A DNA stretch of 64,000 nucleotides, from NCBI GenBank assembly GCA_963970005.1, contig CAXAMN010014136.1, positions 73,932 through 137,931 on the forward strand, in the 5' to 3' direction. The notes under the pieces are model-generated. The model searched no databases. It was not told the DNA's origin and worked only from the letters and a program-made list of their open reading frames with translations. Numbering within the stretch: the stretch's first letter is position 1; every line of letters begins with the position of its first letter. This stretch comes from Durusdinium trenchii (Eukaryota > Sar > Dinophyceae > Suessiales > Symbiodiniaceae). Both the position numbers and the translations under genes were made by a program. Below are positions 33,901-43,605 of this stretch, piece after piece.

Positions 33901-36900
33901 GGCTGAGAAGCTACTAGGAACCAAGGGCATCGCTACGAACAGAGCGATCGGACGCGACGAACGGGGCTCCTGGCCTTACGACGAACGGAGCAAGGTTCGC
34001 TACTAGGAACAAAGGGACCCACCATTCCATGGGCCTTCGAAGGGTCCCGGGAACGCCCTCAGGAACGCCCATCCCGGAGGCGGTCCAGGCTGGCCCCGAT
34101 GCAGTGGACGGAGAGGAGGAATCCGAAGATCAGTCGGGTATATGTAATTAGTAATTATATATATAGTATATAGGTTTCATAGACTCAGCCGCCCCCCCAA
34201 GTGGGGGGGGTACTTTTGGCAGTCAAGACTTAGTCATGATCAGTCAAGTTCATTCATCAAACCCACAAAAACACACCTACCTGCGCTTTTTTTTGGGGAA
34301 TGCTGGAGCACATCTGAGGCCTGAGATGTCGGAGAAAGCGCTCCTGGAGTCCGACGCACGCACCGCCGTGGGAGTGGCCGGAGGGTGGTGTGTGTCCCGT
34401 TCAGCGGCTGTCACCAGAACCTTTTGGTGAGTCTTGAGGCTGCCTAGCACAGGGCCTAGGGCTTAGCACCCGCACCATGACTTGCATCGCTGTGGTCAGG
34501 GCAAGGAGGTGGACAAATACCGCAAACTTCCATTGCTGCACCTCCTCCAAGCTCCCCAGGACCCATGTTTGAAGTCAGACTTCCCCACACAAGGCCCATT
34601 TTTCCCTTTTTGGTATCTGATCTTTTCCCAGACAAGAGGGCTCTTTTGGGCGTTTTCGCTCTACTGGACCTCTCGGCTCCGCCCAAGGACGTGACCGCCG
34701 CACTGGCCGCCGCCAAGCGCCTCTTGAAGCGGGATCTCTCTGAGGCCGGGAGCTCGGTCGTGGAAGGTCCGATGGGCGGGGTACCGGGTTGGTACTTACT
34801 ATTGATTTGGTTTGGGTCTGTCCTATTACCTGTAACAGTCAGTGAACAATTATATTACTATTTTTGAACAAGGCCTGGATTTGGAGGCGGTTTTGGTGGC
34901 GGAATGGATTTGGCGATCGACATCGATCGCCCGACTCCAAGAGTCGAAGGTGTTTATGTGGAGGAAGGCTGCACCACTTCAAGGAAGAGAACAGCGAGAG
35001 AAAGGGTCATGTAGCAAGGGAACCCCCTTGGCCCCCTCATGTTCGTGGGACGGCTCGAAGGAGATGGTGTCGGGTTTCTTGCTGGCCCGGTCTCACACAG
35101 ACACAACCGAAGAGGGAGAATGAGGGGGAGGGAAAAGACCGTGCCCACCAAAACGGTGCAGGAGTTGGTCCATCAACCCGCTCTTTGATCTACTCTGTGT
35201 GCTGTCTCTTGCATGCACTGCGCAGCATGTGAGAGCTAAGCTGATTGTTTAGGTCGGACACGTTTCTGCTTACTCTAGTGCCCTAGGGCCATGATCCCCG
35301 TTTCAAACGCACAACATCAACCGCAGAGGCGAGAAGGACAGAAAAAGGAATGGCCAAGGTCTCGCAATCAGATGTTTCCGAGTCTCAAGGTCTCACAGTC
35401 TCGCCGTCCGACTGTGGTGCAGTGCACGGCCGGGTGACGCGATATGAACGGCGTGCTGGGTGACGTGAAGCAGCAGCTGAAGCTTGTCTGCCGATCTTCG
35501 ACGTGGTACGCCTGTGCCTGCCTACCAAATGCCGAGTGAAACCGGGGTAAAACAGACACTCCTCTAGACACACGACAGAAGTTCGCAATCTTGATTCTCC
35601 TACTTTCCGTTGGCGGATGCCTGCAGCCTTCTGACCGTCTTGCTGGGACATCGTCCAAGATTTAATTTCAAGGCTTGCTTGACTCTCGTTTGGCCACACC
35701 ACACCGCCAGTTTAAACTGCATTATACATGCAGTTCTTACAGAGATTTCAGGTGCGAGTGCTGTCTCTAGTCTATGTTGTGGTTGGGGTGTGTCAGGTTA
35801 TTGTTCCCGGAAGGTGTTTCCACGGTCTGATCTTTTAATCTTGTGCCGATGCCAGGCCCCTTGCTCTTCAGCGTCACCTTTCTTGTCGCCCCTCTTGCTG
35901 GTTTTGTGCGTCTCCCAGTAGCTATTCTCTGCCCAAACGTCCTGCAAAGCCAACAGCGTTGAACCTTCTGCCTTGCTACACCATTTGATGCCCGCGGTAT
36001 TTTCCCTTGTCATTTTTGAAGACGGCTTTTCTATTTTGTCTCAACTGTTGGCTAGATTCTTATCCGTCTTCATGTGTGTTTGCTCGTGCATTATTTGTCC
36101 CAAGCACTTCTTCATAGTCATCATAATCTCTATGCTGTTTCTTGGCAAGGCCTTTCTGCATCAATTTTGCCACATGCGAAGCTCCAGGTGCTCAACCCAC
36201 CACCGCCACCGCCGCCGAACGCCAATCAGCTGGGCCAGCTGGAGGTTCAACAAGGACTCCGATGGGAGACTCTGGGAATCCCTGAAGGTTATATTTGCTT
36301 ATGCTCATTCTGATGACAGAACAATATATATATATAATATACACATTCTATATCTATAATGTTCTATAGATCTTATTTTGGGAATATCATGTCATTTCTG
36401 CATCCTCCAAGACTCTGCTTGCCTCAGCCTGTGATGTTGTTCTTGCAGCCTTTGAGCGAGTTGTAGTGCCTGGAACCAACGTGGGTGGGTCCCTTTGTGT
36501 TGCCCCTTGAGACGTAAAGAGATGTTTGGGGCCCAGTTCGGCTGTGTTCGTCTCAGCGGCGGATGAGCAAAAAATGCATGCCGGGCGCACTCGGGATTCC
36601 TTTCCAGGATCCTTCATTGTTGGGTGGGGGTCCTGAAAAGGTGTTGAACGTAAAAACATGGGAGGCACTCTGATGAGAAACAGAAAGGCAGGGACATCGA
36701 CAGACAGACCCTTTGCAGGAAACCACCATGGAAGAAGAGATTGTATACGTATCAGATCATATCAGGCTTCCATTATCAAGACGCGTTCAATTGTTGAGAT
36801 TTGGATTCCAGTTTTCAAGGGGTTTTGGGGGATTCAGCAAGATTGCGTTCTCCCATTCTTTGAACAACTCCGCGTTGCCCCACCCCTCCATGGCACCATA

Positions 36901-37850
36901 TGTGGTCGTAGGGCCAGGGTGGGCGGCGAAGCTTGGCCGCGTGATGCTGTATATATGTCCAGAATCCGTGTCACCAACCCGGTCGGACAACTGAAAAGCC
37001 TTGTTTAACGACTGGGTGGTTCTTCAAGCCTCACCCATTGGGCTCGGCTCTTTTCGGAGCTTCGACCCGAGGACTTCTGCACCTGGCTCGTGGCATTGAT
37101 GCCAAAGCATTTGTACATAGTGGGGACCAGGTCCCTATCCGTTTGGCCGTTTTGCCGGACTACTCCATGAGCGTGGAGGCCGCATGAGGGGCTCTGGACA
37201 CGGCCTTTTGGGCCGAAGGAGTAGGGCGAATGCTACAAGTGCCCCCCTTATATGTGGCCCGCATTGGCCACGTGCCTTTTGCTCACTGTGTAGTCAATAG
37301 TGAATGCCCTTGATTGCATCTCTGTTTAGGGTAATCCGTGCATGAATGCTTTGCCCGCCGAGGGCTAGCAGATGAACGCATGCATTTAGTCAAGCCCATT
37401 GGGTTCGAAGCCTCCATTTCGTGTGCAGGTCATCTCAGCCTTTTCTCAAAGAGAGATTTACCGTCGACCCATTCATCACCCGTTTTTAAGGTCGGTTTGC
37501 CCGCATGTGGCTCGCCTGCCACGGCTGCAGGTCTCGGGGGACGTGAGGCTCTTCCGTCTAACGGAGGTGGATCAGGCGGCGCTACGGGGCGCAGAAGGAG
37601 GTGTTGCTCGGAGAGTGCTTGTTTGTTTTTGGTTTTGGTTTTGGTGGATGGTTGGGTGGCCATGATTTCAACGAAAGATAGAAGAGAACAAGCAGGACAT
37701 TAAGGAACAGTAACTGCTGAAGCATGACCTTGGTTGCAAGGCCTGCCTTGTCGTGCACAGAAGAGGCCTGACAAATCCCCCCAGCGCATCATGCTGCCCG
37801 CTGCGTGTTGCTAGGTGGCCTCCGGAGAGAAGGCGCTGGAGCTTCTAGAG
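27885..37850 (+). CDS. putative multi-exon host gene(s), mostly phase-0 exons, unknown function
   Basis: A series of short plus-strand blocks has high GC3, AG acceptors, GT or GC donors and mostly starts and ends in phase 0: 27885-27968, 28269-28364, 29589-29729, 30453-30575, 31449-31583, 31922-31981, 32836-32958, 34327-34380, 34632-34750, 36188-36244, 37531-37620 and 37815-37850. The encoded segments are Ala/Leu/Glu-rich, partly helical, with one Pro-rich exon. I recognise no domain. They may belong to one gene or to two or three consecutive genes. A LINE begins 385 bases after the last block, and a further exon-like block on the same strand appears just past it (49241-49380), so the LINE may sit in an intron. 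Confidence 0.4.
28269..28364 (+). CDS. coding exon, helical segment
   Basis: GCAG acceptor, 32 codons in phase 0 (MEALLEADVALLRSQLDALP and twelve more), GTGCGT donor. A GC donor at 28361 is an alternative. The leucine spacing suggests an amphipathic helix, similar in style to the exon at 31922-31981. Confidence 0.5.
29589..29729 (+). CDS. coding exon, unknown protein
   Basis: CTCAG acceptor, exactly 47 codons in phase 0 (begins VAPEGGALECSGTVSGESLA, ends VRVGLE), GTCGGT donor. Confidence 0.45.
29874..29907. repeat. (TA)n microsatellite
   Basis: CTGTATATATATATATATGT tract within intron sequence. Confidence 0.8.
30453..30575 (+). CDS. coding exon, unknown protein
   Basis: One frame reads FDGLAPVEVWVYRFTSAATA and continues to QLRAAV before a GTGTGC donor at 30576. 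GC3 is very strong. No AG acceptor is obvious just upstream, so the 5' end is uncertain. Confidence 0.42.
31449..31583 (+). CDS. coding exon, unknown protein
   Basis: CTGCAG acceptor, exactly 45 codons in phase 0 (VYLAAAWRATSSTPAPPTNT ... LRQLALEVMVAE), GTGCGG donor. Confidence 0.48.
31922..31981 (+). CDS. coding exon with GC donor, helical segment
   Basis: CGCCAG acceptor, exactly 20 codons in phase 0 (ALDFSSLAALLRAELASLAQ), then CAG followed by GCGAGT, a consensus GC donor. Confidence 0.5.
32746..32773. repeat. perfect 10-bp hairpin
   Basis: TGCCCGGCAT (32746-32755) and ATGCCGGGCA (32764-32773) are exact inverted repeats separated by eight bases. Confidence 0.75.
32836..32958 (+). CDS. 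probable coding exon, unknown protein
   Basis: GCCAG acceptor, phase-0 reading EDSAVEEVVGVVSPVGGRRE followed by a Ser/Arg-rich stretch to STDLMR. The frame stays open to a TGA at 32989-32991, so it may be a terminal exon. Confidence 0.38.
33909..34013. repeat. GCTACTA-type interspersed repeat, copy 3
   Basis: AGCTACTAGGAACCAAGGGC, GCGATCGGACGCGACGAACG, GGGGCTCCTGGCCTTACGAC and CGCTACTAGGAACAAAGGG repeat the words at 21901-21992 and 23551-23690, with CTACTA exchanged for GACGAA at some positions. Confidence 0.7.
34192..34210. repeat. C7-AAGT-G8 palindrome
   Basis: CCCCCCCAAGTGGGGGGGG: a homopolymer hairpin, also capable of forming G-quadruplex or i-motif structures. Confidence 0.75.
34327..34380 (+). 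CDS. possible small coding exon
   Basis: After GCCTGAG the frame reads MSEKALLESDARTAVGVA with high GC3. Two GT donors are possible. Confidence 0.3.
34632..34750 (+). CDS. coding exon, helical segment
   Basis: After a TTTCCCAG acceptor the frame reads VFALLDLSAPPKDVTAALAA, then AKRLLKRDLSEAGSS, with strong GC3 and a GTCGTG donor. This looks like an amphipathic helix pair; no family is recognised. Confidence 0.45.
36188..36244 (+). CDS. coding exon, proline-rich
   Basis: CCAG acceptor, exactly 19 codons in phase 0 (VLNPPPPPPPNANQLGQLE), GTTCAA donor. Confidence 0.45.
37531..37620 (+). CDS. coding exon, unknown protein
   Basis: CTGCAG acceptor, exactly 30 codons in phase 0 (VSGDVRLFRLTEVDQAALRG ... 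VARRVL), GTTTGT donor. Confidence 0.5.
37815..37850 (+). CDS. possible short coding exon before the LINE
   Basis: GCTAG acceptor, twelve codons VASGEKALELLE, then GGTGTC; the donor is ambiguous by one base. Last exon-like block before the LINE insertion. Confidence 0.35.
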
Positions 37851-38195
37851 GGTGTCAGCTTGAGGCTAGGCTTTGGGCTGGTTGGGTGTGGTCATGAAGA
37901 GGGGCCGGCCGGGGCAAAGAATGCACAGGCCGGAGATGCTCTAGGGATTATTATTGGAACGTTTCAGCTTTTTCAGGGTGAGAACGAGCGAATCCAAAGC
38001 GAGCCTTGTTCCTGAAGCCAAAGTGCTCCACAGGAGCAGGTCAGGGATCTTGAGTTGGTGATAGTCGCGGTGAGTTGAGTTCAAGTCATGACAACGTGTG
38101 TGGAGCTAGATTGTGCATATTTACAATGACCATGCGTGAACAATTCCAAGAATGCCTGACCAGTATAAGTTAAGTTTCCCCCCGCCAAATCATTA

Positions 38196-38234
38196 GGAAG
38201 CTCCTCCCCAGCCCTCAGGCGGGGGAGCTTCCTT
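38196..38234. repeat. hairpin at the LINE target site
   Basis: GGAAGCTCC (38196-38204) is the exact reverse complement of GGAGCTTCC (38224-38232). The right arm lies inside the 16-bp target duplication, so the LINE inserted beside a pre-existing hairpin. Confidence 0.75.
38219..38234. repeat. LINE target-site duplication, copy at the element 3' end
   Basis: GCGGGGGAGCTTCCTT, identical over 16 bases to 49100-49115. Confidence 0.93.
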
Positions 38235-38428
38235 TTTTTTTGGCTCTCAAGCCGCATCACGGGGTCGTCGGCAACTGCTAAGCTTCCGCAGTAGCAGTCT
38301 TGGAACTCTACATGCTTACAAGAGTGCATCAAATGGAATGCACCAGGAATGCGGAGTTTCTTTGGCTCCGCGCAAGAAAGCTCTACAAAGCATTTCGAGT
38401 GAAGCATTGTCGAGGAATGCTTCTGCAC
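38235..38428 (-). other. LINE 3' untranslated region and A-tail
   Basis: Follows the stop of the RNase H frame (at 38429) on the minus strand and ends in A7, visible as T at 38235-38241 on the plus strand. No stem-loop conserved with other elements can be judged from one copy. Confidence 0.8.
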
Positions 38429-40459
38429 CTAAGAAGGCTCCTTTTGGGAAGGTGCGACCGTTACTTTTGTTTCGTTTATCCAGCAAAAGTGGAGCCACGA
38501 CGATGTTCTTGTTCTTGCAGTACGAAATGGAGGCTCGAATGATGCAGGCATACGCCTGGGGCGTTGACAAAACATCAGGTGGGAGACGCATCGCCACCCT
38601 TGCATGAAAGCAAGTACAGCTAACTCGAAGACTGAACAAGCCCGCTTTTCACCTAACCGCCAACACAGCGTATTCGAGAATCTCAAAAAGAGGCGAAAGT
38701 TGTGTTCAGAGAGTGTTTTATTCGCTCGAAACGGCACTGCAGTATCCACTTCGTTCGTCCAAGGATACTGGCTGATGTTGGCATCCCATGACCATTTCGG
38801 GCACAGTTCACGGGGCGAAAAGGTTGTCACAGGCTCACCGGCAGGAGTATTGCTGGGCGGCACAGCATCATCAGGCTTCTTACAAATCCTATTCATCTTG
38901 GACAACCAAAGCTGCCTCGCAAACACATCTTGTTCTTTAACAGCGAGATCTGCCCTAATGTTCTGAGCCATTTGATGGATGTGCAGCTTGGCTTGAGTAT
39001 CCGCCAGGCGATTGAGCTGAATATCAAGTCTTGTAGATCCAGCCTTGGTGGCATCTTCCTCTGAAATTGCTTCACATGGTAAATGCTCCAACAAATGGGC
39101 AGGACACCAAAGAAGTTGGAGTGGAGATGCTGCAAAACCACGGCGTTGTTGAATCAGACTCAACAAGAAGCCCCACCAGTTGGCATGCGTCCAGCAGACC
39201 TGCACTGAATCCTGTTGTAACAGGTCAGCAAATTGCTGGACAATGGTTAATGAATCAGTATGCACCACGAGTGGCTGAGCTGAAGTGGCAAAAGCGATCA
39301 GAACGGCCCATAACTCAGCACTATAGCTTGATAGGCGCCAGTGTTGCACTGAACCAACTGCCAGTATATCTTCATTTTCCGCAATCACAGAATAGGCTGC
39401 CAGAGTCAACCACGGGTAATGGTTGAGCTGGACTGATCCATCTGTCCAGACATGTGTCACACCAGCAAGTGGTTCCTGCCAAGGCGTCACCTGTATGTCC
39501 GATGTTTTAGAGACTTTCAGCTTGCTTCGAATGTTTTCCAGCGGAACTTCAGCAATACCGAGTATCTCAAAATTGGGACCGAAGTTTGTAGTAGAAAAGG
39601 GCTGGGCAATCTCTGTAGGCAACTGCAAGCACTCATCAACAAAGTGTTGCATGGATTCTTTGGGTGCATCACAAAACCTGCAATTGGGTTTGTCAACCAA
39701 TCCTGCCGCAAAGGTTCTGTCTGCTGTAGGCGTGCACCCTGTCAAGGCACTCTCCCAATGAAAGAGAAAGGAGAAGCCAAGATTGGGCACTTTGGCAAGC
39801 CTCTTTTTTGCTGACAATGTCATGTTGAGGTCCAGGAAGCCAACAGCTGTGCGAACATCTTTGCGCGGCATTGCACAAGCGGTGTGATAGCACTTGTTGG
39901 CCGCAAAGCTCTTGAGAAGGCATCGCAGGTCGGAAATAGAAAAATCAAGGAAGCTCACCTCGTCAGAATCAAATACCGCAAAACCAAAGGGGGCAGTCCA
40001 AGAAATATCAAGGATCTGACAGGCTTGGCTGAACTGCGTAAGCCAAGATTGTGCTGTTAACTGATCCTGCAGAAATAATTGCTGCCATTTGTGTCTTGCC
40101 TGTTGTGATGACTGAAGGAAGCGAACTGATTCAATGATCGTGGTGACCGCCCTGCACAAAAAGGGATCCAATTTGTGGACCTTGTGAATAACACAAAGCA
40201 ACAAATGCTTCGATCGCCATTTTGGCCGATTTTGCCACAATGCATCTGCGATGGCGCACTGTAGCTTTGCAAGTTGTCGCTTGGGCAGGAAGTTCAATTG
40301 CGGTGCAAACGCCACTTGTGGTAATACCTTGGTGGCGAGTATCTGGGCCCTTGTGTAGCTGTCGCATGGGAGGGACCGTATGGCTTCACAATCACGCAGT
40401 GCTCCTTGCAGCGTGGACATGGGAAAGAGACCCGCATTTTTTTCTAGTAGTTTGGACAT
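38429..40459 (-). pseudogene. LINE ORF2 C-terminal part: thumb, zinc knuckle, RNase H
   Basis: 676 open residues in the same frame as the endonuclease part. A C-X2-C-X8-H-X4-C zinc knuckle (CRFCDAPKESMQHFVDEC, residues 260-277) follows the reverse transcriptase connection. RNase H then shows THVWTDGS (Asp340), SAELWAV (Glu382), HTDSLTI (Asp402), WCPAH (His454) and LNRLAD (Asp487), a complete active-site set. RNase H in a LINE removes template RNA during target-primed reverse transcription. The frame is reached from the reverse transcriptase only through a one-base shift at an A7 run (about 40435-40441). The start at 40459 is merely the first in-frame ATG. Confidence 0.88.
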
Positions 40460-41591
40460 GGGCTCCCAGGATGTTCACTACTTCGACAAGTTTCATCTGG
40501 GGAAAAGCATGGCGAAGGGCTCTGCGCTGCTCACCATTTGTTGCAAAGAGCTCGCATTTTCCTGCATTGAGGAACTGACCACAAAGGGAATCCCATAACT
40601 CAGTAGCCTTGACAGCAGCAACCAAATGATCAATCTTGGCATCCCTCGTCCAGAGATATGTGTCGTCAATGAAGGCTCGAAAATCCACACCAGGGATCTG
40701 ACCAACAATCCATGTCCAGATTGCCATATGAAGGTTGATGCAAAGAAGGCTGAGAGAGCGTCCCTGAACAACCCCATTAGCTGTCGAGATCGGTTGTGCT
40801 CTGGTCCATTGTTTAAAAGCCAGGAAGCGTGTCATTCTGGAGTATAGGGCCACAAAGGCACGCACAAAACCGACCGGAAGGCCCAAGGTCAGCATAATGG
40901 CTGCGCATAGTTTAGGCATCAACCTATCGAAACACTTCGATTTGTCTAGCTTGACAGCCGCGAAGTAGCCGTGGAAGCTATGTGCATGATCAATTTCCAT
41001 CTGCAGAGTAGAGTGTACTTCAGCCATCTGGCGACCTTTCACTCCTCCTTTCAATTGCATTGGCATGACGGTTTGTTGCCAGGTTTGCAATTGGAAAAAA
41101 CGAAGTCCTGTGTAGAGCAAGGTGAAAATAGACTGCAGGGAAATCAACCTCTTAGAAAGCGGCAAGTCACTTCCATCCTTATTAAAAATGATCATCTTGA
41201 CTTGGGTAAGGATGGTAGGGAACTCAGTCGTCCCTGCTTCAATGTCATTGAATAATTCAGCCACTGGCTTGAATGCTGATGGAGGGAGCGCCTGTACTTC
41301 ACGGGTAGCCCAGCCATCAAGACCAGCTGCAGCATCTGGCCGGCGACGAGAGGCTTGTTCCCACAGTAGAATTTCTGTGACAGGCGGTAGTGCAACTTTC
41401 TGTCCTTTGTCGTGAATATAGGGCCAAACCTGCTTCAAAATCTGCATCTCATGTTGATGATTCGCATTGACCGAGAATACACTATCCCATTTGCCAGCGA
41501 TGTGGTCCATAGCACACAGCGGGTCATATATGATGTTACCCACATCATCTTCAACAAGGTTTGGAGGAACAATTCGTCTCTTCCTCTTCAA
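40392..41591 (-). pseudogene. LINE ORF2 reverse transcriptase part
   Basis: About 400 open residues with LINE-type motifs in order: RPDAAAGLDGWATREVQALP (residues 84-103), the motif A KLDKSKCFDRL with Asp216, the motif B GVVQGRSLSLLCIN (273-286) and the motif C FIDDTY with Asp309 and Asp310. The first catalytic motif lacks the usual aromatic pattern but the three aspartates are present. The segment is in a different frame from both flanking parts; there is no true start codon at 41591, where the codon is TTG. It primes at nicked target DNA and copies LINE RNA. Confidence 0.9.
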
Positions 41592-43237
41592 GTACTGGTA
41601 GGAATCTTGCCAATGGAAAGTGATGAGGTGGCCTGCTTCATGGCCTCACGCCACTTCTTGATGGCTACCAACTTCATCTGCTTGAGTTCAGTATTGATTG
41701 CTCCCAGCGTGACATCAATCAGATGCAGCAAATCGTGATGGAAGATCTGGTTCACAGAGGGAGGGACGATTCGTGCCTCTTTCAATCTACGCAGCACACG
41801 GCGCTGCGTGTTGTAGAAGGTCCGAGAATCACCAATGCCCATGGTCGTTCTTGCAAACCTGTAGGTCAGTTCTCTAAGAGATCTCAGGCAAGCTTGGAGA
41901 AGAAGAAGGAGAGGTGAAGCTGGGTTACCCGCACCTTCTTGCGCAACACAATAGCTGAGCTTTCGGAACTTGGGAAGCTTCCCTCGTTGGCGAGGCCCTT
42001 TAGCCCAGTTAGCACCATTGAGCAGGAGGAGTTTGATCGCATACTCATTGTAGATCTCCCATTTGCTGTCTGCATTGGTAGCACACTCAAATTCCGGTTG
42101 ATATGACCGCCAAAGTTCTTCCCCCATCAGGTTCACAGGGCAAGCGGGATCAGCAGTATTGGTGGTAACCACTTGCTCCAAGTCAAACTTGGCAAAGTTT
42201 TGAAGCACAGTTCCAACCTGTTGAATTCTCGTCCAAGCAAAGTGCGCCTGAACCGGCCGATGCTGACGGTCGGGGTAATCCAGAATTTCGATCCTCACCA
42301 ACGCAGTCAGCGCTGTCCGATTCATTAATATACCATCAATGGATGATTGCCCCTCACCCTCTTCGGTAGCAGCAGATTGGAAGAAGGTCGCGGGTCGAAA
42401 AAGCTCACCTGCATCATCAGTTTGGAGCAGAGGATCGGCCCACCCCCAATTGTCGAGAGCAAGTTGGACAGCTGGGTACATGCCGGGCTCCATCTGAAAG
42501 TCTCCTGCTATCACTATCGGGATATCTCCGAACTGCGCCGCAACGGCAAAGAGTTGGTTGAGCATCTCATTGTTTCTCTCAAACTTAGCCCTCTCTGAAG
42601 CCGCATTGGCGATGGCGTAAAAGTTGAAAGCCAGGAGCTTGACACTGCTGGACACCTGGTGCCATGTAGCAGTAACACGGGCCGTACTTCGAAGTAGCTC
42701 CCATGACCCTGACATGTCCTGCTGCTCATGGAAGATTTGAGTGAATTCCTTGCGGGCACAAGTGGCAGTGCCTCCAGAAGGGATGCGGAAAGTCCCATTG
42801 CTGGCTCGAAGTTTCTGCAGCGGTTGAGAACAATAGAGATCAAAGTGACACACTGCTGCTTTGCGTTTTGCATCCAGCATGTTGGACTCCGCAATCCTTG
42901 CCTCTTGGAGAAGGAATACATCAGCATCCCATTGCAAGCAGCTTGCGTTTGTTGTGAAGGAATCAACATTTGCTGAAATCATAGACCAATGTGGCCCTTC
43001 TCCCGGAAAGCCCAGAGTTTGGTCAAACCAAGTAACTTGCCATTGCACGAGTCCAACACGGAACCAGCTGAGTTTAATCTGGCACCCAGGGTAGCCGCCA
43101 ACTGACCGATCAAGAACATGACAATCACGCAAATAAGAGCTTTCACGCGCAAAATTCTGAATTCGCAAGACCAAGGGCAAGATGGAGAGGCCCTCTCCTT
43201 CACCGGCTGGTGGGAGTACAGCATCATCAAGCTCCAA
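41588..43237 (-). pseudogene. LINE ORF2 N-terminal part: APE-type endonuclease
   Basis: 549 open residues. Exonuclease-endonuclease-phosphatase motifs are visible: SANVDSF near residue 88, DVFLLQEARI with Glu112, VIAGDFQMEP with Asp246 (Gln replaces the usual Asn two residues later), SSIDGILMN with Asp301, and DRQHRPVQAHF with His326. This fold nicks target DNA to prime reverse transcription. The start at 43237 is the first ATG of the open frame, 369 bases after ORF1 ends; the real ORF2 start may differ. The frame stops at 41588 because of a one-base shift near 41605, after which reverse transcriptase continues in another frame. Confidence 0.9.
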
Positions 43238-43605
43238 GTAGCTTCAAAAAACATGCAACAATCACTGCAACCATGAGGATGTTGGACATCACCTTTCTCA
43301 AGATAGCAGGGAAACAACAAGGTGGCCGGACCACCCAGGCTGAAAGCATACGTCACACAATTCCCCAAGTGGACGTACTCGTAGTAGGTAGTCCCACAAC
43401 GTAAAACCCATAGAAAAACTGGCAGAATGGCCACAATCATAGGGTGATGCAGCCATGATCTCATGAAAGCCACCCTAAACCACAGCAATACACGAATGCC
43501 AGCGCAAAACCCCTGGGCCTGGAAATAGACCCTCCATAGTGTAGGGCAAAGGGAGAGAGAGCAACTAACATCCCTTCGCCCCGCTTGGTTCTTCTGCATG
43601 TTTAG

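Noticed and set aside
40430-40445. A7 run as a programmed frameshift site in LINE ORF2
   Set aside because: The switch needs +1 (or -2), not the usual -1 slippage, and a second opposite shift near 41605 has no slippery run; indels or sequencing errors are simpler.
42979-43599. 206-residue minus frame between LINE ORF1 and ORF2
   Set aside because: Hydrophobic and Cys-rich but largely overlaps the endonuclease frame; no support as a third ORF, although it begins just seven bases after ORF1.
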